Source of the DNA: Ktedonobacter racemifer DSM 44963
GTDB lineage: Bacteria > Chloroflexota > Ktedonobacteria > Ktedonobacterales > Ktedonobacteraceae
Direction: 5' to 3'
Assembly: GCF_000178855.1 (NCBI RefSeq)
Contig: NZ_ADVG01000002.1
Span: forward strand, 2,170,001 to 2,234,000
Length of the DNA stretch: 64,000 nucleotides
The notes below the pieces were generated by a model. That model was not told the origin of the DNA, did not search any database, and saw nothing but the letters and a program-made list of their open reading frames with translations. Below are positions 26,344-33,808 of the stretch, piece by piece (positions within the stretch are counted from its first letter, which is position 1; every line of letters begins with the position of its first letter). The position numbers and the translations under genes were made by a program.

Positions 26344-26593
26344 TCACTCTAAAGTCGTATGGGCAATATTCATCATTGGCTTAGAGATTGTTATGCTTGC
26401 CCTTTTCATTGGCGTTGCAATCGTTTTCTACAAGTTGTCTTCACAGCAAATGGTGAACAAAGTGATCGAATTCGAGATCTATTTTCATGCCTACCTCCTC
26501 GTTCAATTCGGGGTACAAAAACTTTTCGGGGTACAAAAACTTGTCGCAAGGGCAAAAAAAGAGAAGCAAGCAAAGAAACAAACCAACCAATAA
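26336..26593 (+). CDS. Small two-helix membrane protein 3
   Basis: 85 aa (MQIHSKVVWAIFII...), two hydrophobic helices and a Lys/Gln tail. It contains an internal tandem duplication, FGVQKL-FGVQKL, encoded by a 15-bp repeat at about 26510-26540. Tandem paralogue of gene 2. Confidence 0.6.
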   Translation: MQIHSKVVWAIFIIGLEIVMLALFIGVAIVFYKLSSQQMVNKVIEFEIYFHAYLLVQFGVQKLFGVQKLVARAKKEKQAKKQTNQ

Positions 26594-26768
26594 CCATGTA
26601 TTTTGCGCGGTACGGTTTACTTGCGGTACCGCTAATGCTGAGGTATATTTATCAAGGTGGAACTGGATGTATGGCGCAAGAGCGCTCATCGAAAACTGCA
26701 ACAAATGTAAGAGGAAAGAGCCAAAGGCAAACAACAATAGATGAGAAAGGAGTATAGGCCAAAAACCG

Positions 26769-26990
26769 ATGGAACATTTTTTCAAAAAGTATGCTTTCAT
26801 AATAGTTATCGGGTGTATGCTTATGTCTGTTATCTTCAAATTTATTTACTTTGAATTTTCTAACCGTAATCCTATGTTTTACTACATCAACCTGGTATTT
26901 GAAGGTATGGCTGTAATCACCTTTCTTCTTTATGCCGGTCTGAATATGTCTCAAACTATTGATAGAAAGCCAAGAAGGACAAAACCATAA
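26769..26990 (+). CDS. Small two-helix membrane protein 4
   Basis: 73 aa (MEHFFKKYAFIIV...), two membrane helices (about 9-28, 38-58) and a basic tail RKPRRTKP. Weakly similar in layout, not in sequence, to the three upstream. The 175 bp before it contain only very short frames, one of which (26667-26744, 25 codons with a CNKC motif and AAGGTGGAA upstream) is a marginal small-gene candidate. Confidence 0.55.
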   Translation: MEHFFKKYAFIIVIGCMLMSVIFKFIYFEFSNRNPMFYYINLVFEGMAVITFLLYAGLNMSQTIDRKPRRTKP

Positions 26991-26992
26991 CA

Positions 26993-27691
26993 TCATACTT
27001 CACCCTCCTCCTCACTGCGATCCAGGAGCACCCAGGGCCGAGCGCAGCGATAGAACAACGAGAAATCCAAGGTATGCGCAGCCGCACGCGCCACCGACGA
27101 CAGGCGATAGTAGCGCATCATGTTTTCAATGGCATTGAAAGCCGAGGTCCCAAGAATATAGCCATGATGTTCCGCCAGCAGATCAGGCCACCGGGTCCAC
27201 AGTGCCACCGAGAACCACTGCATTCCTGGCAGTGCCTCAGGCAGAATCACAGGCGGCACCTCATCCCCTCGATAGCGAGCTAAGAGGCCAGGGTAATGAT
27301 CTTCCCTCTCAAGGAGAGCCACCTGCACCAACTTGGCGACCAAGCTACGATGACAGGCGCGAGCATCCCGACAGGCACAGAGCAACACCACCGGGCGACC
27401 TTCACGCAGCCAGGACGCGACCTCACGCACCGCATCTTCATGACCTGGCGCGAGCTGGATACCCTGTTCCTTGTGCGCATAATTGACATTGCCAAGCCGC
27501 CGATCCCACACATAGCGCGAGCCATACTCCGAGCACAGCGCCGCCTTATTCCAGGCCGAGGCCCACTTTGAATAGGGAGACAGACGAATATCAACCAAGA
27601 GCGCCCGCTCATCACGCATCACCTGATGCACCTGGCGCTCTGTCTCAGGGTGTGCATACCCGAGTGTATAGAGCGTTCCTTGCTCGCTCAT
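26993..27691 (-). CDS. DUF488-family protein
   Basis: 232 aa from ATG 27691 (MSEQGTLYTLGYAHPE), which has GGAAGGAGG upstream and overlaps the primase stop by 4 bases (ATGA). N-terminal DUF488 pattern LYTLGYAHP...LLVDIRLSPYSKWA...Y..RLGN and a central VVLLCACRDARACHRSLVA motif (C-x2-C..CHR). DUF488 proteins are uncharacterised, small cytosolic proteins common in mobile elements. Probably acts with the coupled primase. Confidence 0.8.
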   Translation of the reverse strand: MSEQGTLYTLGYAHPETERQVHQVMRDERALLVDIRLSPYSKWASAWNKAALCSEYGSRYVWDRRLGNVNYAHKEQGIQLAPGHEDAVREVASWLREGRPVVLLCACRDARACHRSLVAKLVQVALLEREDHYPGLLARYRGDEVPPVILPEALPGMQWFSVALWTRWPDLLAEHHGYILGTSAFNAIENMMRYYRLSSVARAAAHTLDFSLFYRCARPWVLLDRSEEEGEV

Positions 27692-28668
27692 AGATGCCCT
27701 CCTTCCTGTATGCGTTGCCATAATTCACGCGCCTCTAAGCCGTAGTACAGGCGCAGAAAATCAAACACCGAGCCGCCCTGTTTCCAGGTGTGACAATACC
27801 AACAGGCACCACCCGGCCTACTTGGCTCATGCACCCACAGCGATGGATGTGTGTCCTTACCATCCGAGTGATGCCAGCCAAACGGGCAACATCCCAACCC
27901 GCTGCGATCCAGGACCACATAGCGCCCGATCACACCTAGCGCATCCTGTTGGGCGCACCACTCTTGAATCGTCATGCGTGCTGTGGGACGGGTCAGCACC
28001 GCAACATTTTTTTGAAGAGTATTTTTCTTGGTCGCGTCTTGAGCGTGTTCGCGTTCAGGCGAGGGTATCGCCGCGGGCGGCGTTACCCGTTGGACAGTGG
28101 AGAGCCAGGCCAACGAGGCCCCAACCTCAGAGGCCACCGGGACCAGGCGACGGAACCACTCCGAGCGATCCAGACGGACAAAGGGGTAACGCTCACCTGT
28201 CAACCGATGCACCCCCAGAGGCACCCGCACCAGAGAGCCAGGCCCGGCCAGCGTACTATCCTGTTTGGGGAAGAACTCCATCCCTTCAGGACAGTACGGC
28301 AGGAGCCAGCGCCGGAGCTGGGCAGGAGAGACGAGCGAGGCCAGGAACACCCACAGGTGACCACCACGCCGGGACGCCTCCAGGTGAGAAACAATCCCAT
28401 CCGCAGCAAGCCGTTCTTGCACATCAACCAGGTCAACCAGGCCGCCCCGTTTGTCGCAGTCAAAGACCGCGAACCGGCAGCCCCCTTGCTCATCAATGAC
28501 ATACGTTCCCAGCGTCACCCGCCCGGCCAGATGTGCCAGAACCAGGTCATAGGTCAACACACGACCTGCCCGCAGATACCCGCCATCATCGCGCTGGAGG
28601 GCATAGTCATTGCGCCGCCCGATGCAGGTATTGACCAGGACACCCAGTTCTTCATGCGAGAATGACAC
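27688..28668 (-). CDS. Primase-like protein: AEP domain plus CHC2-type zinc finger
   Basis: 326 aa from GTG 28668 (VSFSHEELGVL), chosen for the strong GGAGGTGG just upstream; longer frames have no signal. Residues about 55-200 match the archaeo-eukaryotic primase/TOTE-primase pattern: AVFDCDKRGG (metal Asp pair), SHLEASRRGGHLWVFL (SxH-like and basic residues), VRVPLGVHR. The C-terminus (about 245-326) is a CHC2-like zinc finger with CCPFGWHHSDGKDTHPS and CWYCHTWKQGGSVFDFL. Likely primes replication of the element together with Rep. Confidence 0.85.
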   Translation of the reverse strand: MSFSHEELGVLVNTCIGRRNDYALQRDDGGYLRAGRVLTYDLVLAHLAGRVTLGTYVIDEQGGCRFAVFDCDKRGGLVDLVDVQERLAADGIVSHLEASRRGGHLWVFLASLVSPAQLRRWLLPYCPEGMEFFPKQDSTLAGPGSLVRVPLGVHRLTGERYPFVRLDRSEWFRRLVPVASEVGASLAWLSTVQRVTPPAAIPSPEREHAQDATKKNTLQKNVAVLTRPTARMTIQEWCAQQDALGVIGRYVVLDRSGLGCCPFGWHHSDGKDTHPSLWVHEPSRPGGACWYCHTWKQGGSVFDFLRLYYGLEARELWQRIQEGGHL

Positions 28669-28684
28669 CAGACCACCTCCTTTC

Positions 28685-28987
28685 TCAGGCAGAATCAACC
28701 ATAAGCAAAAGTAATAGGTTATAGATGATAAAATAGGTAAAAATGCCTTGAAATACCCTTTTTGAGCTGTAAATATGCCCTTTAATCGCACTGAGACGTT
28801 CATATGGACGCCCGGCCATGCAGACGTAAAATCCACCTTGCTCATTTTGTTTGCGAACTCTCTTGCCCGTCTCAGAGACACATGTTCCCACCGCACCACA
28901 AGCCACGTTATTCGTAGAAAGCATTGAGAGAAGAACATCAGTAATAACCTTTTTGTTATGTATTAAAAGCTCTACTATAAGGCGCAT
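28685..28987 (-). CDS. Possible small Cys-containing membrane protein
   Basis: 100-codon frame ending 16 bases before the primase start. The middle part (VACGAVGTCVSETGKRV, GGFYVCMAGRPYERLSAI) looks protein-like with spaced cysteines, and the end is hydrophobic (FIIYNLLLLLMV). No Shine-Dalgarno precedes any of its ATG codons. The rest of the 384-bp gap to 29052 holds nothing I recognise; an origin could lie here. Confidence 0.3.
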   Translation of the reverse strand: MRLIVELLIHNKKVITDVLLSMLSTNNVACGAVGTCVSETGKRVRKQNEQGGFYVCMAGRPYERLSAIKGHIYSSKRVFQGIFTYFIIYNLLLLLMVDSA

Positions 28988-29052
28988 CAGAAGAGAGATG
29001 AGCGCCGCCCACCAAGCAAAGCGCGTGGCGCGTGGCGCTCAAAGAGAAACCG

Positions 29053-30120
29053 TTACTTGTCCAACCGACGAATCCGCACCCGTTCCTGTTCAGGCGCTTG
29101 CCCTTCGGCGTTCATCGTCTGAAACTCACCCGTGATCGGCAGATCGGCGCTGGGCGACGGCAATGACCCACCAGGCGCACCGGTCGGCATTTGCAACAGG
29201 CGCGTGAACGTCTGTTCCTTGAGTCGGGCGAGGAACTCAGCGTCAGCCTGTTCTTGCTCAACCTTGATCCCCAGGAGCTTGACCTTACTATCCGCCTCAG
29301 CTTCAAGCAGCTTGCGCTTGCCCTCCGCCTCAGCCAGTTCTGTATAGAGCTTGCCCCGCTCATGTTCAGCGCGAGCCATGAGACGCACATCATTGCTATC
29401 AACCTGGCCGAGGAAAAAGGCCGTCCCGGCATCACCCAGGATGAAGCCAATCACACGCGAGGCCACGAAGAGGTACATGATATTCATGTTGGGGTCATGG
29501 CTGGACTGAACAATACTCAGAAGGAAAGCTGTCTGACCAATGATGTTAATGGCTGCGAAGACCAACCAGAGGCCAGTCCCGATCCAGACCGCCCGTTCTT
29601 GCGCCCCATCGACACGGCCATAAATCTCACGCTGTTCAGCCACCTCATGCCGTTTAATGCCCACGCCAAAGGTCGTGAACATCATGGCAAATTCGATGAA
29701 GAGCGCGCCGCCCCAAATGATGATTTGCCCGTTCCTATCGCCAGGTGCAACCAGGTGCGTGAGAATGTAGGCGACCTCCGCAGCCGTCAGCAGCACAAAG
29801 GCAATCGGCCCGGTCAGGAGCCAGATCTTGAGGAAGAAGAGCATAACCCGCTCATGAAACGGACGCCCCACGCGAGCCTTTTCAACGCGCTCTATCCGCC
29901 GCCGTTTCATCATGTCTTCATACGAAAGCTTTTCACCCTGGAAAGCGTCCGGGTCATCCTCATACGTTTCCCCATTGACGAAGCGGGCAGGAGAGCGAGG
30001 GCCAGAAGGCCCACGCTGAGCCGGTACACCGGTCATACCGTCTTCATCATCTTGACGACCAAAGCCAAAGGCCTTCCCAAGCTTGCTCATGAAGCCTTGA
30101 GACTGTTGTTGTTCACTCAT
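29053..30120 (-). CDS. Multi-spanning membrane protein with C-terminal coiled coil
   Basis: 355 aa from ATG 30120 (MSEQQQSQGFMSKLGKAFGFG), with GGAGGG upstream. Polar N-terminus (1-95), four membrane helices between about 100 and 245, then a long charged coiled coil (about 250-320: AEHERGKLYTELAEAEGKRK...). It overlaps the HNH gene by 8 bases. The topology recalls membrane-bound DNA-transfer or partition accessory proteins, but no known family is recognised and no ATPase motif exists. Confidence 0.75.
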   Translation of the reverse strand: MSEQQQSQGFMSKLGKAFGFGRQDDEDGMTGVPAQRGPSGPRSPARFVNGETYEDDPDAFQGEKLSYEDMMKRRRIERVEKARVGRPFHERVMLFFLKIWLLTGPIAFVLLTAAEVAYILTHLVAPGDRNGQIIIWGGALFIEFAMMFTTFGVGIKRHEVAEQREIYGRVDGAQERAVWIGTGLWLVFAAINIIGQTAFLLSIVQSSHDPNMNIMYLFVASRVIGFILGDAGTAFFLGQVDSNDVRLMARAEHERGKLYTELAEAEGKRKLLEAEADSKVKLLGIKVEQEQADAEFLARLKEQTFTRLLQMPTGAPGGSLPSPSADLPITGEFQTMNAEGQAPEQERVRIRRLDK

Positions 30121-30688
30121 GTTTGCCCTCCTTGCGAGCATGTTTGATCTTAAACGTTGCGAGTGGCGGGAGCTGGGGAGCCAGGCCCACACATGCACCG
30201 TACTCAGCCAACACCTTGACGACCCCGCCCTGTTCGTCCTTGATATACAAACCATTGCCTACAATTGCCATGTGCATCACCATATGCACCTCAAAGCTTG
30301 TGTGTTCTGGCATAGCCGCCACCAGGTCCCGCAGATCATCATAGGTACGAGCCTCACCAGCCAGGACCGAACGCCCACCCTCTTGCACATACACATCAAT
30401 CCGACTAATCGGCGTATACGTTCGCGCACCTCCCTTGCGCCGAAATTGGCGATCATAGCGACGATGGCACCGTTGACACAACACCATCGTCTCAGCCTCA
30501 TGTAACCAGGTTTGATACTGCTTCTTATGCGCGATGGAGAGATACACCATGTAGTCCTCGCCCGTGCGCGCACTCTTCATCACCGATCGATCCAGCACGC
30601 CGCATTCTTCACAGCGATACCCGGCAGCCTCAAGCTTCTGACGACGGAGCGCCCGCCATTCAGCAGGGTAGAGCCGAGCATCAAACAT
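30113..30688 (-). CDS. HNH-type zinc-finger protein
   Basis: 191 aa, ATG with AAGGAGG upstream. N-terminal 95 residues match the HNH nuclease layout: YRCEECG, SIAHKKQYQ (candidate His), MVLCQRCHRRYD (C-x2-C-H). The middle His is IAHK rather than the usual DH, so activity is not certain. The C-terminal half (about 95-191) is an unfamiliar alpha/beta domain. Overlaps the downstream membrane-protein gene, giving a tight leftward operon. Confidence 0.75.
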   Translation of the reverse strand: MFDARLYPAEWRALRRQKLEAAGYRCEECGVLDRSVMKSARTGEDYMVYLSIAHKKQYQTWLHEAETMVLCQRCHRRYDRQFRRKGGARTYTPISRIDVYVQEGGRSVLAGEARTYDDLRDLVAAMPEHTSFEVHMVMHMAIVGNGLYIKDEQGGVVKVLAEYGACVGLAPQLPPLATFKIKHARKEGKHE

Positions 30689-30757
30689 GCGAACCTCCTT
30701 GCCTCACAAGCCGACAAAGAAAGGTGAGCCAGCCGGAGCCAGGCCCACCAGAACACG

Positions 30758-31090
30758 CTACTCGTCCTCGTCCGCGGGGACACCCAGGTCTTTGAGGTTG
30801 GTGATCTGGGAGCGAATCTGCATGATCTTACGCCCATCCTTGAGCGTACGCTCACCCGCCGTCTGCGCGGACACCGTGACCTTCACCTTATGGCCAACCA
30901 AGTCCGCATCTTCGAGGTCATCGTACTGGGGATCATCACCACGCATCTGACAGGACCAGACCCGGCCAAAGCGCATATCATTGATTTCCATGGCGATGAA
31001 GCGCCACTCTTCACCTGCATGAGCACCGTTCTCAGTCACACCAGAAAGAGGGCGTTTGTTCAGAACAATACCGGTTAAAATCGCAACCAT
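30758..31090 (-). CDS. Small beta-rich protein, possibly OB-fold
   Basis: 110 aa from ATG 31090 (MVAILTGIVLNKRPLSG), GGAG upstream. Alternating hydrophobic strands (EWRFIAMEIND, HKVKVTVSAQTAG, MQIRSQITNLKDL) and an acidic tail DEDE recall single-stranded DNA-binding OB-fold proteins, and the position in a replication cluster would fit, but there is no decisive motif. Treat as hypothetical. Confidence 0.65.
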   Translation of the reverse strand: MVAILTGIVLNKRPLSGVTENGAHAGEEWRFIAMEINDMRFGRVWSCQMRGDDPQYDDLEDADLVGHKVKVTVSAQTAGERTLKDGRKIMQIRSQITNLKDLGVPADEDE

Positions 31091-31111
31091 AGTGTTTTCT
31101 CCTTTTAGCAA

Positions 31112-31309
31112 CTAACGAACACGTTTTTGATGACGAGCGCACCAGGTCAACAGCACCCGACCAGCAGGCACACCACCCAGGCACCCAGGACAGACCGCAC
31201 TACAGAGACAAGAGCTACAGTGAAACCACCCTACAGAACCGACAACCTTGATCCACTGGTGGCGATGGGCACCAGCTCCCACACCTGCACGCTGAGAGCG
31301 AACCGTCAT
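31112..31309 (-). CDS. Cys-rich mini-protein A (zinc-ribbon like)
   Basis: 65 aa. Pattern W.........GWFHCSSCLCSAVCPGCLGG...LLTWCARH. Aligns with the gene directly upstream (GWFRCSSCRLCAACPACAGR...VHYCQEH), so the two are tandem paralogues; they overlap by 4 bases (ATGA). Six to seven Cys plus His could bind one or two zinc ions. Function unknown. Confidence 0.65.
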   Translation of the reverse strand: MTVRSQRAGVGAGAHRHQWIKVVGSVGWFHCSSCLCSAVCPGCLGGVPAGRVLLTWCARHQKRVR

Positions 31310-31497
31310 CGTGTCACCCGCTTCCCGCCAGTCCTGGCATATGCCTTGTGTTCCTGGCAGTAATGAACCAGAGCACCGCCAGGCGCTTTCCCATCAGCGC
31401 GACCAGCACACGCCGGACAGGCCGCACACAGCCGACAGGATGAACACCGGAACCAACCCCGCATGTAGTTGACCCAGGAGTGAACGCACTGTCCCAT
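31306..31497 (-). CDS. Cys-rich mini-protein B (zinc-ribbon like)
   Basis: 63 aa (MGQCVHSWVNYMRGWFRCSSC...). Same CSSC...C..CP.C...C..H arrangement as its downstream neighbour. The ATG follows the transglycosylase stop codon by 2 bases, so translation is coupled. Confidence 0.68.
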   Translation of the reverse strand: MGQCVHSWVNYMRGWFRCSSCRLCAACPACAGRADGKAPGGALVHYCQEHKAYARTGGKRVTR

Positions 31498-31499
31498 CC

Positions 31500-32102
31500 T
31501 TACACCCCCATCCGACCAGACCGCAGCGCGGCCACCATCTGCTTGACAGCAGAGACATAGGCAGGGACATTGTTTTCAGAGCCAGGGGCATAGACCGGAA
31601 TAATCGCGTCAACAGTCGTCAAACCACGAGGGATGTACTCCGACTTGAGCAGGCGGAACCAATCCAGGTAACCCGCTTCCCAGGAGGAGTAAGCGCGGAA
31701 CCGACCAATACAAGAGGGATAGCCAGACGTGCAGATAATATTTCCAAGCGATTTTGTCGCGTGAGCAGCACCATAGAGGCCGAATGTGCTTTCATGCCAG
31801 AAGAAGGCCAGGGCAAAGGCCGGATCGATGCCGTACATATCGCCATCTTCATACAACGCCTTGCCAGTGCCAGCAGCAGGAGAGCCATAGTGAGCAAGCA
31901 CTTTATCAATGAAAGCCGCCGAGATGCTAGGAGTACCAAGAATACTCGCTGTATCGGACGACATACGAACAACGCCATCAGACAAGGTATTGCCACTGGC
32001 CTCAACGCGCTTGACCAGAGGAGAAGAGGAGTACCAGGCCAGGCCAAGCGTAAAAGCGCCAATGATAAGAAGCAACCCGAACAGGCTCATGAATCGAGAC
32101 AT
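31500..32102 (-). CDS. Secreted/anchored lytic transglycosylase-like protein
   Basis: 200 aa from ATG 32102 (MSRFMSLFGLLLIIGAFTLGL) with GGAAGGTG upstream. N-terminal membrane helix or signal (about 5-24), then a lysozyme-like domain: PAFALAFFWHESTFG with the catalytic-Glu position, LGNIICT, YSSWEAGYLDWFRLLKSEY and YAPGSENNVPAYVSAVKQMV, typical of glucosaminidase/transglycosylase domains. It would open the cell wall, a job known for VirB1-like proteins of DNA transfer systems and phage-like elements. Confidence 0.82.
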   Translation of the reverse strand: MSRFMSLFGLLLIIGAFTLGLAWYSSSPLVKRVEASGNTLSDGVVRMSSDTASILGTPSISAAFIDKVLAHYGSPAAGTGKALYEDGDMYGIDPAFALAFFWHESTFGLYGAAHATKSLGNIICTSGYPSCIGRFRAYSSWEAGYLDWFRLLKSEYIPRGLTTVDAIIPVYAPGSENNVPAYVSAVKQMVAALRSGRMGV

Positions 32103-32193
32103 ATCGCACCTTCCTTGATGCACAAGTTGACAGGCCAGGCCCGATATGCCTAAATGAAATCGAGCCTAGCTTCAGCCGCGAAAGCTCAAACCG

Positions 32194-32221
32194 TTGGGCT
32201 AAGGTGGCAGCCTTAGCTCAA
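32194..32221 (-). terminator. Hairpin ending the small zinc-ribbon gene cluster
   Basis: TTGGGCTAAGG/CCTTAGCTCAA with a 6-nt loop, 7 bases past the stop of the 47-aa gene. Confidence 0.55.
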
Positions 32222-32228
32222 CACCGCA

Positions 32229-32372
32229 CTACCGCACAGAGACATGCCCACGAGAACAGCGATACATCGTTCGACCTAAAAGCGACTTCCCAACCTCAAG
32301 CGCAGTCTCCCCACACTTGCTACAAGTAACCCGCCGGATAAACTGCACGTCTGTGTTCATCTTCTTGCCCAT
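32229..32372 (-). CDS. 47-aa zinc-ribbon protein
   Basis: MGKKMNTDVQFIRRVTCSKC...MYRCSRGHVSVR: C-x2-C followed by C-x3-H, a one-zinc ribbon. GGAGGTGTT directly precedes the ATG. Too short for usual annotation but with a very good ribosome binding site. Part of a run of small leftward genes. Confidence 0.75.
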   Translation of the reverse strand: MGKKMNTDVQFIRRVTCSKCGETALEVGKSLLGRTMYRCSRGHVSVR

Positions 32373-32384
32373 AACACCTCCAGG

Positions 32385-32534
32385 CTAGAAAGGGAATAGA
32401 GGGAGATGGACGTTCAGAGCCACATGAAAGAACCAGTGCCCGGCCAGGACCAACGGCCCTTGAAACGCAAGCACCAGCCCCATCAATGCAAACCCGGTCA
32501 CCATCAACAAAACATTTGTCCGATCTAGCTTCAC
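32385..32534 (-). CDS. 49-aa single-helix membrane protein
   Basis: GTG start with AAGGAGG nine bases upstream. One long hydrophobic segment (VLLMVTGFALMGLVLAF) and a second weaker one (LAGHWFFHVALNVHL). Ends 12 bases before the zinc-ribbon gene's ATG. Function unknown; could be a small transfer or holin-like component, which is speculation. Confidence 0.65.
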   Translation of the reverse strand: MKLDRTNVLLMVTGFALMGLVLAFQGPLVLAGHWFFHVALNVHLPLFPF

Positions 32535-32575
32535 AGGTGAAAACCTCCTTGACTAACCAATAACGCTAAAATCCC

Positions 32576-32713
32576 TTACCTCAGCGAGCGCCGACAATCA
32601 ACGCACAGCCAGACAACACGTTTTTTCTGTCCAACACCACCGGCAATCACCACCGGCTCACACTCCGCCTGCTTTTTACACCAATGGCAGAAGGTGTGAA
32701 AAATGTTCCTCAT
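32576..32713 (-). CDS. 45-aa zinc-ribbon protein
   Basis: MRNIFHTFCHWCKKQAEC...VVWLCVDCRRSLR: C-x2-C (residues 9-12) and C-x2-C (37-40), a treble-clef or ribbon zinc site. AAGGAAAGGA precedes the ATG. First gene of the small leftward cluster. Confidence 0.7.
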   Translation of the reverse strand: MRNIFHTFCHWCKKQAECEPVVIAGGVGQKKRVVWLCVDCRRSLR

Positions 32714-32920
32714 GAAATCCTTTCCTTGCTTGAAATCTTATACCACCAACAACAATCATTTACTGTCCATAGCGTCCAACCATCATTATAATAACAGACA
32801 TTTACTTCCAAAGTTAAGAGCCATTAACGTTCACTTGTCCCAAATAAGATTCCATGATAAAATATCTGTTGTGAGGAAGCCATACAACAGCCATTAGCGG
32901 CCAGAGGGAGAAATGATTGT

Positions 32921-33766
32921 ATGCCAGAACAAGAACTTTTTACATCAGAGGAAGCAGTGAGAGAGTTCGTCAAAGCAGGACTCTCAGAAACTACATTCCG
33001 ACGCAAGGTAAGGGAAGAAAAAGTCATTGACAAAATACTTCCAGAAGGAAGAGCAAGAGGAGCTTTATATCCAGCAGACCAAGTTAGAGAAGCAATAAAG
33101 CAATCTAGAGGCACTGCACATCATAACAATGAAAGAACTAAGCGAACTGTTCCTGATGTAGTATTAGATTGGGTAAAACCGGAAGACGTACCATCTGGAT
33201 TAGCATTAGACCAAATTGTTTACAATGAAATGTTTCTTGCAAGCGCAGAAGTATACATGGCATGGCGTCGAAAAAACCCAAAGATTTCTATGGGAGCATT
33301 TGATGCAAACGACCGCCGAACGCGTTACGGATATATCGGACTAATCCCACTTCCAGAACCTATCATCCTTGATGTCCTTATGGGTAGAAAAGATGAAAAA
33401 GAAATCACTCCTGATGAAATCTTGACCTATGATGAACCAGGAGAGTATACTCTGCTTGCCAATAGCGCCGTGATACATCCTTCCTATCCAGAGCTTGCAA
33501 ACAGAATCCTTCATGGCATTATGCAGTTCTGGATCGACCAGTATCCCGAAAAACGGATTAAACGCATTTACGCGCAAACTGTCTCGGAGCAGGGAACCGC
33601 CTTAGCAAAAAAGCTTTACCTATCGCCTCTATACTTAATGGGGAGTGATGGTCTGGTAAGAGTAAAAGATGCGTATGTGCTTGATATGAACGAGAAAGCC
33701 GTATCTAAAGTAATACGACTATTCCAAGAGCAGCTGGAAGCAAAATCACACCTTAACCAGAAGTAA
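32921..33766 (+). CDS. HTH protein with acetyltransferase-like C-terminal domain
   Basis: 281 aa. The N-terminus (residues 6-65: TSEEAVREFVKAGLSETTFRRKVREEKVIDK) is a helix-turn-helix resembling MerR/excisionase-type folds. The C-terminal part (about 165-281: GEYTLLANSAVIHPSYPELANRIL, IKRIYAQTVSEQGTALAKKLYLSPLY) resembles a GNAT fold but has no clear acetyl-CoA loop. A TAAAAT box lies at about 32855. It is the only large gene facing right and sits beside attR, a usual place for the element's regulator. AT-rich relative to the host. Confidence 0.7.
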   Translation: MPEQELFTSEEAVREFVKAGLSETTFRRKVREEKVIDKILPEGRARGALYPADQVREAIKQSRGTAHHNNERTKRTVPDVVLDWVKPEDVPSGLALDQIVYNEMFLASAEVYMAWRRKNPKISMGAFDANDRRTRYGYIGLIPLPEPIILDVLMGRKDEKEITPDEILTYDEPGEYTLLANSAVIHPSYPELANRILHGIMQFWIDQYPEKRIKRIYAQTVSEQGTALAKKLYLSPLYLMGSDGLVRVKDAYVLDMNEKAVSKVIRLFQEQLEAKSHLNQK

Positions 33767-33808
33767 CACAGCCCTATGCGAAAAATCCAGCTATGGAAGG
33801 CTAAAATC

